Under the pieces are notes generated by a model. The model searched no databases. It was not told the DNA's origin and saw only the letters and a program-made list of their open reading frames with translations. From Blastocystis sp. Blastoise (Eukaryota; Sar; Bigyra; Opalinata; Blastocystidae), in NCBI GenBank assembly GCA_039096225.1, contig JBBPEB010000011.1:248001-312000 (forward strand): DNA of 64,000 nucleotides. Reading direction: 5' to 3'. How positions within the stretch are numbered: position 1 is the first letter of the stretch; each line of letters starts with the position of its first letter. The position numbers and the translations under genes are program-made. Positions 42,597 through 60,380 of the stretch are shown one piece after another.

Positions 42597-43223
42597 ATGC
42601 CTGAAGACGTCACTATTGAGCAGACAAGTAATGAACAACAAAATGAATTTCGTGATTATCTAGCTACTTCTGGGTTTCTTGGCACTTTCACGAATGCATT
42701 TATCTCTTTATATAATGCTAAACCTAGACCTGAAGATCCTTTTGAGTATGTATTTCATTTGTTTTTATTTGTAGTTGATATATATATGATTTTATGTTCT
42801 TTTATATATTAATGCTATTCTGATTATATCTGTCTATTCTTTTTATGAATATATGTAAATAAATGTATTCATTTCATGTATGAATACGTTATATCTATAT
42901 AGATTTTTGAAAAATATAATATATATATATAAATTTTTGAAAAATATATTATATATATATAGTTTTTTGAAAAATATATTATATATATATAGATTTTTGA
43001 AAAATATATTATATATCTATATAATTTTTTGAAAAATATATTATATCTATATAGATTTTTGAAAAATATATTATATCCTGATTATGAGAAAGAAAAGAAA
43101 AGACTTGAGAAAGATATTGAAGATTTTAATGCAAGAATAAAACAACTTGAAGCGGATATTGTTAAGGAAAAACAAGATTATGAAAAGAAGCTTAATCGAT
43201 TAACTCCTCCTAAACAAAATTAA
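42597..43223 (+). CDS. MYCBP: MYCBP / AMY-1 family protein
   Basis: Two exons: 42597-42745 and 43055-43223, joined in phase 2 to give PFEFLKNILYPDYEKEKK. The protein has about 105 residues: a helical FRDYLATSGFLGTFTNAFIS then LYNAKPRPEDP, the FLKN element, and a C-terminal coiled coil (KEKKRLEKDIEDFNARIK) ending in a Pro-Lys tail. Length and the block order match human MYCBP (AMY-1), which binds A-kinase anchors and is a cilium/centrosome-associated adaptor in many eukaryotes; its job here is unknown. The intron contains five earlier copies of the exon-2 start with its splice acceptor (see repeat). Confidence 0.85.
42896..43080 (+). repeat. Six tandem copies of a splice acceptor plus exon start
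   Basis: Units of 30-32 bp, each of form TATATAG|ATTTTTGAAAAATATATT, have their acceptor position at 42901, 42931, 42961, 42991, 43023 and 43053. Copies 1, 3, 4 and 6 keep AG; copies 2 and 5 have AA. Only copy 6 continues into coding sequence. Confidence 0.9.
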
Positions 43224-43473
43224 TTATTTTTTTTTAAATATTATTGATATTCAAATTGCATGCTTTAAATATATATAAATCAATCTTATGTTTTCTTTGT
43301 TTATATTGTTTAGTTCATGTTTATAAAGATTAAAAAAAAAAAAATGAATTTATTATGATAAACAAACAAATAATTGCAGAATATATATAAAAATTGAATA
43401 CAATATTTATATACATATATAGAAAATACTAAAAATAATAAATAATACATAAAGAATAAAAGAATATATTGAC

Positions 43474-44785
43474 TTAATTACAGTCTTCTCCATCCCAGCA
43501 ATCTTTATAAGTTAATTCAGGAGGTAAACAAGAATCACCTAATACACAACGTCTTCCTTGATCTAATTGTTTAATTTCATTCATTTCTTCTTCAGTTAAA
43601 GAGAAATCAAAGATATTCATATTTTCAACAAGACGAGTAAGAGTTGTAGTTTTAGGAATACAAATAGTACCTCTTTGAATAGCCCAACGAATACATATTT
43701 GAGCAGGAGATTTATTATATTTCTTACCAATAGCAATTACACGAGGATCTTCAGTAGGAGCTATCTTATTAGGACTATATATATATATTAATTATTATTA
43801 TTATTTTATTATATTAATAATAGTTATTATTTTATTATATTAATAATAATATTATTATATATTTATATACTCTGTATTATTAGGATCAGGTCTAACTAAA
43901 GGAGCATAAGCAGTTAAATAAATATTATGTTCTTTACAGAAATTGAATAAATTCCATTGTTGAAGACTAGGATGTAATTCGACCTATAATCAATATAAAG
44001 TATATAGGTATAGTATATTTATAATATTAATTATATTATGTTAATTTATTTGTAAAAAAAAAATATTATCTATTATATATATACTTGATTATTACAAGGT
44101 AATATATTACAATGAGGTAAGAATTCTTTCAGTTTCTTTACAGTAAAATTACTTACACCAATACTACGAATTTCTCCCTTTTCAACTAATTTTTCTAATT
44201 CTCTCCATGTATTTGTCATTCTATCTACATTCCAACTATATATATAAATAAATTAATAAATAAATTATTAAAAAAAAAAATAAAATTAAAATAAATAAAT
44301 ATAAATATAAATATAAATAATAAAAAAAAACACAAAATATACCCTAATCTTGTTTCAGCTCTTCTTTCATTAAAGAAAGGAACAGAGAACCAATTATTAG
44401 GATCACGTTTAGCTTCATCTTCAGGAAGAGTAGCATATTCAAAAGGCCAATGAATTAAGTAAAGATCTAAATAATCAACTTGAAGATTCTTTTTACTTTG
44501 AGCAAAAGCTTTAGATACATTTTCAGGAGCAAAATCAGTACACCATAACTTGGTTGAAATAAATAACTCTTCTCTCTTAACAAGTCCATTATCAATAGCT
44601 TCTTTAATAGCTTCACCAACATATTGCTCGTTACTGTATGCAGCAGCACAATCGAAAAGTCTATAACCAAGCTTAATAGCCTCGATTACAGAATCATGAA
44701 TCTTCTGAGGTTCACTCTTCCAAGTTCCTAAACCAAAAATAGGCATCATATAACCAGAAGATAATTTAATTGAAGGAATAGACAT
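43474..44785 (-). CDS. Aldo-keto reductase, copy 1
   Basis: Four exons on the minus strand: 44785-44343, 44235-44085, 43983-43871, 43774-43474 (1008 nt, 335 residues, TAA). Catalytic tetrad positions are visible: Asp and Tyr in [10 protein letters not shown], Lys in FISTKLW, His in [13 protein letters not shown]-binding IPKT and the [13 protein letters not shown] strand are present. AKRs reduce aldehydes, ketones and sugars; the subfamily looks like AKR1/aldose reductase or xylose reductase, substrate unknown. It forms a tandem pair with the copy at 45211-46476. Its second intron (44084-43984), a normal GT-AG intron, is absent from the paralogue. Confidence 0.93.
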
Positions 44786-45210
44786 TGTGATATCAAATAC
44801 AAAGGAAAATAACTTGTTTTAATTATTAAATGAATAATAAAATATGTGAAATACAACATTCATAAAGATTTTTTCTCGAAAAACGAATATTTGAAAGCAG
44901 TTGTTTCGTTTTATTTTTGCAAATGAAAAGGAGATTCTTGTGGCTAATCTTTTGATTGTGTTTAATATCATCATATATGATTCTATAGGTGTCAAATAAC
45001 GTTATTTTTGTGTATGTTTATTTTTATCTGTTCATTTAATTATAGGTTATTAAATTATAAAAGGTGCTTATTTGTTAACATTAAAAAGTATATTTATCAA
45101 AATAAAAAAAAAAATAAATAAAACAGAACTATTTATAAAACTATAATCTATAATATAATATAATATATATGAAGAATTATGAGAATACAAAGATTTGGGA
45201 AATAATCAAC
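44786..45210. other. Intergenic between tandem AKR copies
   Basis: About 425 bp: promoter of copy 1 and 3' flank of copy 2; no gene seen. Confidence 0.5.
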
Positions 45211-46476
45211 TTAATTAACATTTTCATTATCCCATATTTGTTCCTTTGTCATTTCAGGTTTAGTTAAGATATCTCCAACACATCCTCTTCTTCCTTCATC
45301 AAGTTTCTTGATTTCACTCATTTCTTCTTCAGTTAAAGAGAAATCAAATACATTCATATTTTCAGGTAAACGAGAAATAGTTACTGTTTTAGGAATACAA
45401 ATAGTACCTCTTTGAATAGCCCAACGAATACATATTTGAGCAGGAGATTTATTATATTTCTTAGCAAGTGAAAGAATTAAAGGCTTTGTCATAGGAGATA
45501 TCTGATTTTCACTATATTTATTATTTATGATTATATATATTATATTTATAATCATATATATTATATTTATAATTATATGTTATATTTATAATCATATATA
45601 TTATATTTATGATTATATATATTAGATTTATGATTATATATTTATATACTCTGTATTATTAGGATCAGGATGTCCAAGAGGATAATAAGCAGTTAAATAA
45701 ATATTATGTTCTTTACAGAAATTATATAATTCCCATTGTTGTAACTGAGGATGTAATTCGACTTGATTATTACAAGGTAATATATTACAATGAGGTAAGA
45801 ATTCTTTCAGTTTCTTTACAGTAAAATTACTTACACCAATACTACGAATTTCTCCCTATATTAATATTAATAATAATAATAGTATTATTATTATATCCCT
45901 TTTCAACTAATTTTTCTAATTCTCTCCATGTATTTGTCATTCTATCTACATTCCAACTATATATATAAATAAATTAATAAATAAATTATTAAAAAAAAAA
46001 TATAAAATAATAATAAAAAAACACAAAATATACCCTAATCTTGTTTCTTCAGTTCTTTCATTAAAGAAAGGAACACTAAAATAATTATTAGGATCACGTT
46101 TAGCTTCATCTTCAGATTTAACTACAGTTTCAAAAGGCCAATGAACCAAATATAAATCTATATAGTCAAGTTGAAGGTTCTTTTTACTTTGAGCAAATGC
46201 TTTAGATACATGTTCAGGAGCAAAGTCATTACACCATAGCTTTGTTGTGATAAATACATCCTCTCTCTTAATCAATCCACATTCAATAGCTTCTTTGATA
46301 GCACTACCTAATTCAACTTCATTACCATAAACAGCAGCACAATCGAAATGTCTATAACCAAGCTTAATAGCCTCAATCACAGCATCATGAACTTTATTAG
46401 GTTCACTTAAATAAGTTCCTAAACCATATGAAGGAATTTCATAACCACTAGATAACTTTATATAAGGTACAGACAT
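45211..46476 (-). CDS. Aldo-keto reductase, copy 2, with a 43-bp internal insert
   Basis: Exons 46476-46034, 45956-45650 and 45511-45211. The tetrad is intact: FDCAAVYGNE, FITTKLW, YLVHWPFE. The middle exon is 307 nt, whereas the corresponding two exons of copy 1 total 264; the difference is exactly a 43-bp AT-rich insert at 45856-45898. With it the sequence is out of frame (1051 nt); without it 1008 nt as in copy 1. The insert ends ATATAG but starts GGATAT, so it is not a GT-AG intron. Either it is spliced by an unusual donor or this copy is a pseudogene. Intron 1 is nearly identical to that of copy 1, showing recent duplication or conversion. Confidence 0.85.
45856..45898 (-). other. 43-bp insert, possible GG-AG intron
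   Basis: In gene direction the flanks are AAAAG / GGATATAATAATAA ... AATATAG / GGAGAAATT. Removing 43 bp restores the paralogue's AAAAGGGAGAAATT. The duplicated GGG at both ends resembles a target-site duplication. Confidence 0.8.
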
Positions 46477-47832
46477 CTTAACTATATTAATAAAACAATT
46501 CTTAAAAAAAAATTAATTTACAAAAAATAAATAAATCTTTATTAAGACAGTATTCTTCCAGATTCTTCTTCATATGCCAAGTTATTAGCAACTGATTTTT
46601 TTTTTAATTTTTATTGAAAATCACAAAGTTTTCCATTGTTTTTTAAATAAAACCGTTTTTATTTATTTATGTCGACTTAGGAATTCTGTTTTTCATTTGC
46701 TTTATTTTGTTCTTTTTTGAGATATTCTTTTTATTGAAATACTCCACAGTATCTTTTAGTATATTAATAATCTTGATGCAATTGAGTTCTTCATCAATTT
46801 TATCTCTTGCATCATATTAAAATATATTGGAGTAAGTAGATTTATCTGAGAATTAATTTTTAATATTTGTTTTTAGATTCAATAAAAATATACAGAGATT
46901 AGAAAAACAAGGTATATTCATATTTGAAAATATTTCTAACAAAACAACCATGATGTATTCTTCATTATCTCAAAAACAAGTGAAATAAGCTTTAAATATA
47001 GAGTATTCATATAGGATCTATCTTTTACAATAAAGATATAATTTCTTAAGACAGTAAAATCTTTGTTTATAAAGAAAAATAGAAAATGGATTACGTAGAA
47101 CTTTTTTTTATTATTATATTATATATATATGAACAAACAATGATGAGATCAAAATAGAGAATAACAATAAATTCAAAAAATTTAAAAAATTATAGACAAT
47201 TACAAAACAAAATTTAAAAAAAACTAAATATATTGCAAACAAAACAAAACAAATAAACAATTTTCTTTTAAGGAAATGTAGTAATGAAAAGTGGTTAAGT
47301 TTTAAGTATATACTTGAATAAATAGGATTCTTATAATATATATATATATATACAATGAATACTAGAATATGTTTAATAATTGATACTACTATGAATATTT
47401 AAAAAGAAAAAAATAGTTTAATAAATCATAAATTATGAAGAAGAATATATAGAATATGTAATAAATATTAAACATAAGAATATATACTATATATAAAAAA
47501 TAAAAAATATTAATATATATAAAAAAAAATCTTCTTGACAAAAAAAATATGAAAAAATGATGAAAAAAAATAAAATCATAATTAAATAGAAAATATGAAG
47601 AGAGCCTAAGCATTGAACAAAAAAAAAAGAATTGAAAAATGATAATAAAACAAATAAAAAGAAAAAAAATGATTATCTAAATACATTATTATATAACTAA
47701 TTATAACAAATATACAAAAATATCAGTTTAATAAACAAAACACACTGATCAATTACAAATGAAATTATTAATTACTTAAAATTATTAATAATGATGTTTA
47801 TAGTATATATTCGATACAGAGAAATAGTTTGT
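46477..47832. other. Long intergenic region, no gene found
   Basis: About 1.36 kb of A- and T-rich sequence. The hydrophobic frame at 47389-47613 (minus) is low-complexity. No RNA gene, array or ordered repeat found. Confidence 0.5.
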
Positions 47833-53010
<5,178 letters not shown>

Positions 53011-53499
53011 TAATATATTTTGAAAAATCAATTCTAAATATTTGAATTTTTTTTAGATTCAATTTGTCTGATTCTTTCTTAAAACTGATGTAAACACATT
53101 ATTTAAAAATATTTTTCTCTTTTTTAATATCATCTCTTCATAAAATGATCATTCTATAAATTGTACTCGTTAAGATATATATAGACCATGAAGGACCATA
53201 ACGTTTTATCGTTTTTTAGTCACGTTTAAAAGAGAATGTCAACTAAAAGTTTGACTTTAATTACTAATGACATTTATTTCTTGTTTAACACATGTTTAAA
53301 ATCATGTTCATGGCAAAATAAAATAGAAATCAAATTATTATTATTAATTCGTTTACAAATAATTACGAAATAATTCATGGTTATTACATATAATTATTTA
53401 AATAAACACAAACAAGAAATTTCAAGATGTAATCTAAAACAAAACAATTACTAGAATTTACAAAAATACAATTCAAACGTTTCGTTTAAATATGATGAC
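53011..53499. other. Intergenic, no gene seen
   Basis: About 490 bp upstream of the large gene and downstream of the TLDc gene; no gene seen. Confidence 0.5.
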
Positions 53500-54144
53500 T
53501 TACAATTCTTCTGAGTCATCATAATGAATAGAAAAGACTTCTACTTCTTCACATTTCCAAATTGGTTGACCATCAAATAATTCATTTCCTTTTCCTGTAG
53601 AATCTATGAACGAATAAGGAAAGTTCAAATTATTAGACATTCGACTTATATCACAATTGTTTCGGATTGTTAAATCACCTTTCTTTCCAAATGAAGCAGA
53701 ATAACCACCTACATAATAAATAGAACGACTTTGGGAATTAGAACTAATTTTCGTAGGAGGAATATCATAAGGATTCTTTAATGTAAATAACCATAACTCG
53801 TTAGCTTCCATGAATTGTCCTGTTCCTTTTGAACTGTCCCAGGCTACATCAGTAAAACCACCAAAAATATTTCCATTCTGGCTTTTAATCACAGTTAGTG
53901 TATTTTTATGATCGTCCACCATTCTATGGAAATCCTTACCTTCAAATCCATCTCGACTTCCACGATATAATAACTCATATTGAATTGGATGCTGAGTCCA
54001 TTCATCAATATATTGATTGTAATCTTCAGAGAGAATATTACTATCGATCTAATACATAATTAAATTCAATAACAGAAAACATACGTTGACAGCTGAAGCA
54101 ATTGTCCATACAAAGAACATATATATATAATTTACATTCATCAT
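53500..54144 (-). CDS. TLDc protein with N-terminal signal peptide
   Basis: Two exons: 54144-54085 and 54048-53500, with a 36-nt GT-AG intron. Exon 1 is a near-perfect signal peptide (MMNVNYIYMFFVWTIASAVN). Exon 2 gives a full TLDc domain: YELLYRGSRDGFEG, NGNIFGGFTDVAW, LWLFTLKNPYDIPPTK, GGYSASFGKKGD, EVEVFSIHY. Secreted or lumenal TLDc proteins are uncommon; typical TLDc proteins act in cytosol or mitochondria. The domain resembles the copy at 5606-6136. An internal ATG at 53922 is too late to be the start. Divergent from CAF-1 p60, 392 bp apart. Confidence 0.83.
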
Positions 54145-54536
54145 TTTATATATATGCGTATAACTAAGTTTATTAGGTAAATACTTTGAAGAAAAAATAA
54201 ATGAAAAAAAGAAAAAGTTGTTGGTTTCAAGTATTCTTCTTTATATTTTTTACTTTAGACTTTTCCTTTATAAATTAAAAAAAAAATATTTTTTATGAAT
54301 TTCATTTTTTGTTTATTATATATATACTTGAAAATGATAGAAAACAGTATAAAATGATAACAAAAAACAGAGTACCATTTGAACATTTCTTATTCCCTCC
54401 AAAAAAAGAGTAGCAACGGGTTGATATTTTTAAGCAAAATTCAGATTAATTTTACAAATATATTAAACATCTGAATTTATTTAAGGATTTCATTTTTTTA
54501 AATTAAGAGAAGAATAACAGGAATAGATATTTCGAT
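54145..54536. other. Divergent promoter region
   Basis: About 390 bp between the TLDc gene (minus) and CAF-1 p60 (plus). No gene seen. Confidence 0.5.
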
Positions 54537-56781
54537 ATGCATGTCAAAACAATTGAGATTGCCTGGCATCGAAGAGAAGATTCGGCAGTAAATGACCCAA
54601 TTCTCTCGATCCATTTCTTAACAAATTCGTTTTTTGCTACTGCAGGTAACGATAACGAAATCAGATTATGGAAAATTGTTCCCACTGAAACTGATTTTAA
54701 CATTGTGTACTGTTGCTCTCTTCATGGACATTCTCAAGCTGTTAATGTAGTCCGATGGTCTCCAGATGGTACGTTGTTTTATTATTTTGATTTATTTATT
54801 AACTAAAATTATGTAATAATCGTGTTTACCATTTATAGGCCATTATTTAGCTTCAGGAAGTGATGGTATATATATATATTATTATTATTCTGATATAGTT
54901 GGATAGATGGTCTTGTTATAATATGGAGTTTAAATAAAGATCAATGTCAAAATTGGGAGGAATGTTCTTCAGATAAGTTTGTTATTCGTAAGATATTAAG
55001 GTATTTATATAGAATATGATTTTGGTTTTTAATGAATATAATTGTTTATGTATATTATTTTATATAGAGGTCATTCAATGGATGTATATGATCTCTCTTG
55101 GTGTCCTGATTCTATACATATATGCTCTGCTTCTATTGATAATAGTGTCATTATATGGAATGTTGCCAAAGGTAGTTATATATATATATATTGTATTAGT
55201 TTATGTATATATGATAAATAGAACATGTTCTATGAATTTCAATAAAATTATAATATATATATATATATAGATAAGAGTATTCTTCAAACAATTTCAGAAC
55301 ATACACAATTTGTATTAGTAAGTTTTATTTAATAATAATATATATATGAATATTTTAAAACGTTTTTATTGTCCACTATTCAATTGTGTTTTTAGGGTAT
55401 CACGTGGGATCCCCTTGACCGTTATATTTGTAGCGAGAGTAACGACCGTACGGTTAGAGTCTATGTATCCAATCAAAACACTCCGATCTCTGATTACAAA
55501 ACATTTCCAAATTTAAATTGTAAATATTCGTTAAAACGACGTAATTATACAAATGAAAAAGATGAAACTACAGATACTGTATATATATATATATATTATA
55601 TATATAATAGTTATTTATATTTCTTTGAATTATTATTTATATACTTATTATAATTCCATTATATTTTTAACACTATATATATATATAGCCTGAAATTCGT
55701 AAAATAAAAAGTCATAATTTATATTTGGATGAAGCAGTTCTCTCTTTTTTTAGACGATTAACATTCTCTCCCCGCGGGGAAATACTGATTACTCCCACGG
55801 GAATGTTTCAAGAAGCATATGATAGACCCATAGTTAATTGCTCTTATGTGTTTATACGAGATCTTTTTGATATGTATATATATTATCTTTAAATATTATA
55901 TATATATGTAATAATTATAATATATAATCAATATAATCAATATAATCAATATAATCAATATAATCAATGTAATCAATATAATAAATAATCAATATAATCA
56001 ATATAATCAATATAATCAATATAATCAATATAATAAATATAATAAATATAATAAATATAATAAATATAATAAATATAATAATATAATAAATATAATAAAT
56101 ATAATCAATATATAGTCCTTGTGCTTATCTGCCTTCTCCCTCTCCTACTACTTGTATTAAATTCAATCCTCATATGTATAAACTACCCTCCAATTGTATA
56201 TATCAGTTATATCATATATTATATTATATGTATTTTAATTATGATTATCTTTTATATACTATTCTTTATATATACTTATGATTATATCTTAAATAATATC
56301 CTATATATATGTATATATATAGGTAATGGCGTTGTTCCTGTTGGATCTCTTTCTGATTTAGCAGATATCAAGTATAGAATACTTATAATAATATAATATA
56401 ATATATATATATATAGAGGTGTATATTATTATGCAGTGATTAACAATGAGGGAATTTTGATCTATAACACAATTAGTTTCTCCCCTATTTTTTATATTGG
56501 AGATATTCATTATGCACAAATCAATGATATTGACTGGTATTTATATATATATTTATATAGATCTATTTTATATATAATATAATCATTCTTAATTCAGGTA
56601 TTAATAATTTTTATATATATAATATATCTATATAGGAGTCCTGATGGAACAAAATTGATTTGTGTTTCAACAGATGGTTATGCTACATATATAGATGTTT
56701 CTGAGGATTTAGGAGATATTATAACTGATGAAACACAAATAAATAAGATGAATACAATGGATATTGATATAGATGATCCAC

Positions 56782-56820
<39 letters not shown>

Positions 56821-56849
56821 TGGATACTGTTCATATAACTACTACAGCT

Positions 56850-56928
<79 letters not shown>

Positions 56929-57164
56929 TCTCAAATAATAATAATAATAATAATATCTCAAATAATAATAATAATAATAATATCTCAAATAATAATAATA
57001 ATAATGCTACTACTACTTCAAATACTACAGATAATAATACAGAGCAATCTGAGCGATCGATGTCTGTAGCCAATAATAATACTATACTAATTGAATCTTC
57101 TCAAGAGAATAACAATACAAATGAAGGTGAAGACAATAAAAATCAAATGGAAATTGAACAATAA
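54537..57164 (+). CDS. CHAF1B: Chromatin assembly factor 1, p60 subunit (WD40)
   Basis: Exon 1 is 54537-54768; about ten exons in all. The N-terminus MHVKTIEIAWH is the CAF-1 p60/Cac2 signature. WD repeats: FFATAGNDNEIRLWKI, HSQAVNVVRWSPDG, HYLASGSDDGLVIIWSL, LRGHSMDVYDLSW, ASIDNSVIIWNV, GITWDPLDRYICSESNDR, SFFRRLTFSPRGEIL, INDIDW and DGTKLICVSTDGYATYI. This is the order in human CHAF1B. The C-terminal 150 residues are poly-Asn with ISNNNN units and an acidic end, replacing the usual tail. The complex deposits H3-H4 behind replication forks. Introns contain 9-mer TATAATCAA and TA repeats. Confidence 0.93.
55920..56112. repeat. 9-mer TATAATCAA / TATAATAAA repeat in intron
   Basis: About twenty head-to-tail copies of TATAATCAA drifting to TATAATAAA inside a CAF-1 p60 intron, ending just before a TATATAG acceptor. 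Confidence 0.88.
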
Positions 57165-57800
57165 ACTTAATATATCTATAAATAAATATCTCTTGAATTC
57201 ATTTCTTTACTATTGCTTCTTATTTATTATCCTTTTTTAATATATATATATGTATGTGTTAAAGATTTTTTGTTATATATAGTTGTTGTTAATGATTTTA
57301 TATATATATATTACTACTTTATTAGATCATTAATCAGAATAGCCTTATATAATGTATATTTACATTATCAATTTCAAATATCGATTAACTAAAATATACT
57401 TTTATTTCTATATAATTATAATATATTATTATTTAAACAAAACAATTGAGAATTATTCATTAGAAACTAAAACTGAAAAACAAAGAGAAAAAAGAGTAAA
57501 GAAAAAGAAGAGTTAAAAAAAAGTGGAAAATACAAAAGAAAATTATCATGATATACTATTAGATATATATATATATTAGGAATAGAAAATGTAAAATAGT
57601 TCATTATAGGAATAAACAAAAAGAAAGAAAGTATGAATAGTATATATACATATATATATCATGACAAATAACCCATTATTATATGAAAAAAAGAAGATAT
57701 AAATAAGAATATATTTTACGATATTTATACAGATATTTATGAATCTGAATATTTGACTGTTTTTTGGATATAAACTAAGATATATCTATAAAGAAAAGAA
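57165..57800. other. Convergent intergenic region
   Basis: About 635 bp between the 3' ends of CAF-1 p60 and the USP gene. A last small exon of the USP could lie in the right end (57720-57790) but I could not fix it. Confidence 0.4.
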
Positions 57801-57814
57801 TAATAATAGTTATT

Positions 57815-59564
57815 ATATATATATATATATATACGGCTTTAAATTTTCAATTGTTTTCTCTGTATATTCATGTATTTTAAGATTATCAAATAAAAACCAT
57901 TTATTGTCTATCTTCACATAAGATACATAATGACCTCTATATATAAATAATAAGTAGAATAATAATAAGTATAATAATAATATACTCATTCACATTTCCT
58001 GTATGAACAATGCAAGCAAATAAATCATATATATATGAATCATTTCTATATATAATGTTAATAATAATATAATAATAATAATGATAATAATACTATATAC
58101 ATTGTAGAATCAACATAATGAGTAAAATCAAGATTTGTAATTGGGAAAGAAATATAGCTATTATCTTTATTTATATGATTCGAAACAGTTTCAATTCTCT
58201 AAATGAATAAAGAATATATATATATATATATATACATACATTGATTCGAAGAAAGAGGACAACAGGTAGTTTTTTTATACGTACATATCGAGTTTGTTGC
58301 TATATATAAATATATAATAGCACAACATTATATAATAACAATTAAAAGAAGAATATATATATATACAACAAAATTAAATGAGTTTGAAATAACTTCTTCG
58401 GCGATATACTGATTTAAACAATCATATAACGTACATCCATCTATATATATATATATAGTTCATTATATGTATATACTGAAAGGAATAGCTAATGAGATAT
58501 CAAAAAAATCTTCATAACTATATATATATAAATATAGTTTAAATAATTAGAATATTATATAAATAACAATATACGTTTTTGAAATATCATTTTCATGTGT
58601 AGAATTAACAGAATAGGTTGTCAAAACACCGCCAAATAATGTGTGAATAATACATGTGCATATATTGGGTTGAGTTGAAACTATAGAATTATAACAAATA
58701 TCGTCATAAAACAGTATTAGAAATCTAATAGAATCATAAATAAAAAGGAATACAATATATATATATAAATATATATACATTTTTGAATAAGTGATTGATG
58801 AAGTAATTCAAATAAACACAAATAAAACTCTTGTACATCTTGATGGTCGCACGTTGAAAGGGAGGAAGAAGACTTTAAAGGTAGGGAATCAAATAGATGA
58901 ATAGAATAAAAATAAATTTATAATAATATTGTATATAATTCTAGTGTACGTATTATTATTGTATAGAAATGTATATATACTTTAAAGACAGTATATAATA
59001 GAGAATAAGGAATAAGAGGAGTTGTTGACTTATCACTATTCACCTATTTATAGTATATTTATAGTATATTTATAGTATATTTATAGTATATTTATAGTGT
59101 ATTTATAGTGTATTTATAGTATATAGAGTATATTTATAGTATATATAGAGTATAAACTATATATATAGTATATAGAGTAAATATATACATAGAAGAATAG
59201 GTCACGTAAGACACATGCGGCACATTTATGTTTTTCATCTGGTACAATCACATTGTTAATAAAACAATCCTATATATAATATATATAATATCTATAATAT
59301 ATATATAATATATACAAGATAAGAATGTTTATCTGACAGAAAGAAATTCTTTAATGGCGTGATATGAAGTAATACTTGTAATACACTATATATACATATA
59401 TACATAATAACTATAACTAACTATATATATATACCTATTCATATAACAAGTATTTCCCATATCACAAATCCCTCGAATACTACAATCTATATATATACAT
59501 ATATACATATATATATAGTTATATATATATTATCACTAAGCTTTAATAAAAAGAAAAGAAATAA

Positions 59565-59601
<37 letters not shown>

Positions 59602-60380
59602 TATATATATATGAATACTATATTTCTTTAGATCTTCTGCACTATCATAATTTGTAGTTGAACATATATATGAATATTTATCCGTACTAACTACATATAT
59701 ATATATATAATTAATCATATACTAAAAGAATAGATACTAATAACTAAAAATAATAAAATTTATATATATATAGAAATACTTGAAAAAACAGGTAATGAAT
59801 GGGATAAGAAATATTTCAGACATTGAATCCCTTCATTATCATAACATTTTAGAGCAAATTGTTTATATAATGAACATTCTTTATGATATACAACATCCCC
59901 ACACCAAATACAAAAACTAAAAAAATGATATAGATAATTAATGAATTAGGAAATGAAACTAGATTGAATAAATATACATATCAAATGTTATAGACGAAAC
60001 ACAAAAATGATGGTTGGTTTCTAACATGTGTTCTCTCATGTGATATAAACAATGGCTTGTACAACACTAATATATTAATAATTATATTTGAATTCATTCA
60101 TTATTACATTCAAACATATCCATGGATCTGAAATCTCGCATTGGAGACAGTCTTTTTGATGTTTCACGTTCATATTCTAGAAATAATGTATTTAAAGTGA
60201 TACAGATCAATATTAGAAACTATATATAAAAATAAATGCAAAAAATACTGATAAAAACTTGTCAGGATTCAATTTTAAAAGTAAAATGATCAAAATATAT
60301 CGTTTATAAAAATTTGGATCTCCATCTATAATAGATGGCATATGATCACAATCTTTTGATATATACAAATTGAAATTCAT
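57815..60380 (-). CDS. Ubiquitin-specific protease of USP22/Ubp8 type (UBP finger + USP)
   Basis: ATG at 60380 (MNFNLYISKDCDHMP). The UBP finger spans the first exons: CDH, DCLQCEISDPWICL, CCTSHCLYHMREHM. USP domain: Cys box GICDMGNTCYMNSVLQVL (about 59440-59490, catalytic Cys in NTCYMN), DHQDVQEFYLCLFELLHQ, CTCIIHTLFGGVLTTY, FDISLAI, TRYVRIKKLPVVLFL and His box GHYVSYVKID followed by WFLFDN. This set and the finger suggest the SAGA-associated H2B deubiquitinase, Ubp8/USP22. Many tiny exons with TA introns make the exact map uncertain; the C-terminus could be KPYIYIYI-TAA or continue into another exon, so 57815 is approximate. The last canonical Asp of the triad is in FDN rather than the usual DD. 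Confidence 0.8.
59041..59125. repeat. 11-mer TATTTATAGTA repeat in USP intron
   Basis: Seven or so head-to-tail copies of ATTTATAGTAT (one-base variants), followed by looser related sequence to 59160. Confidence 0.85.

Noticed and set aside
45211-46476. Calling AKR copy 2 a plain pseudogene
   Set aside because: All other residues and splice sites are intact and the insert has intron-like size and 3' end, so splicing is equally likely without RNA evidence.
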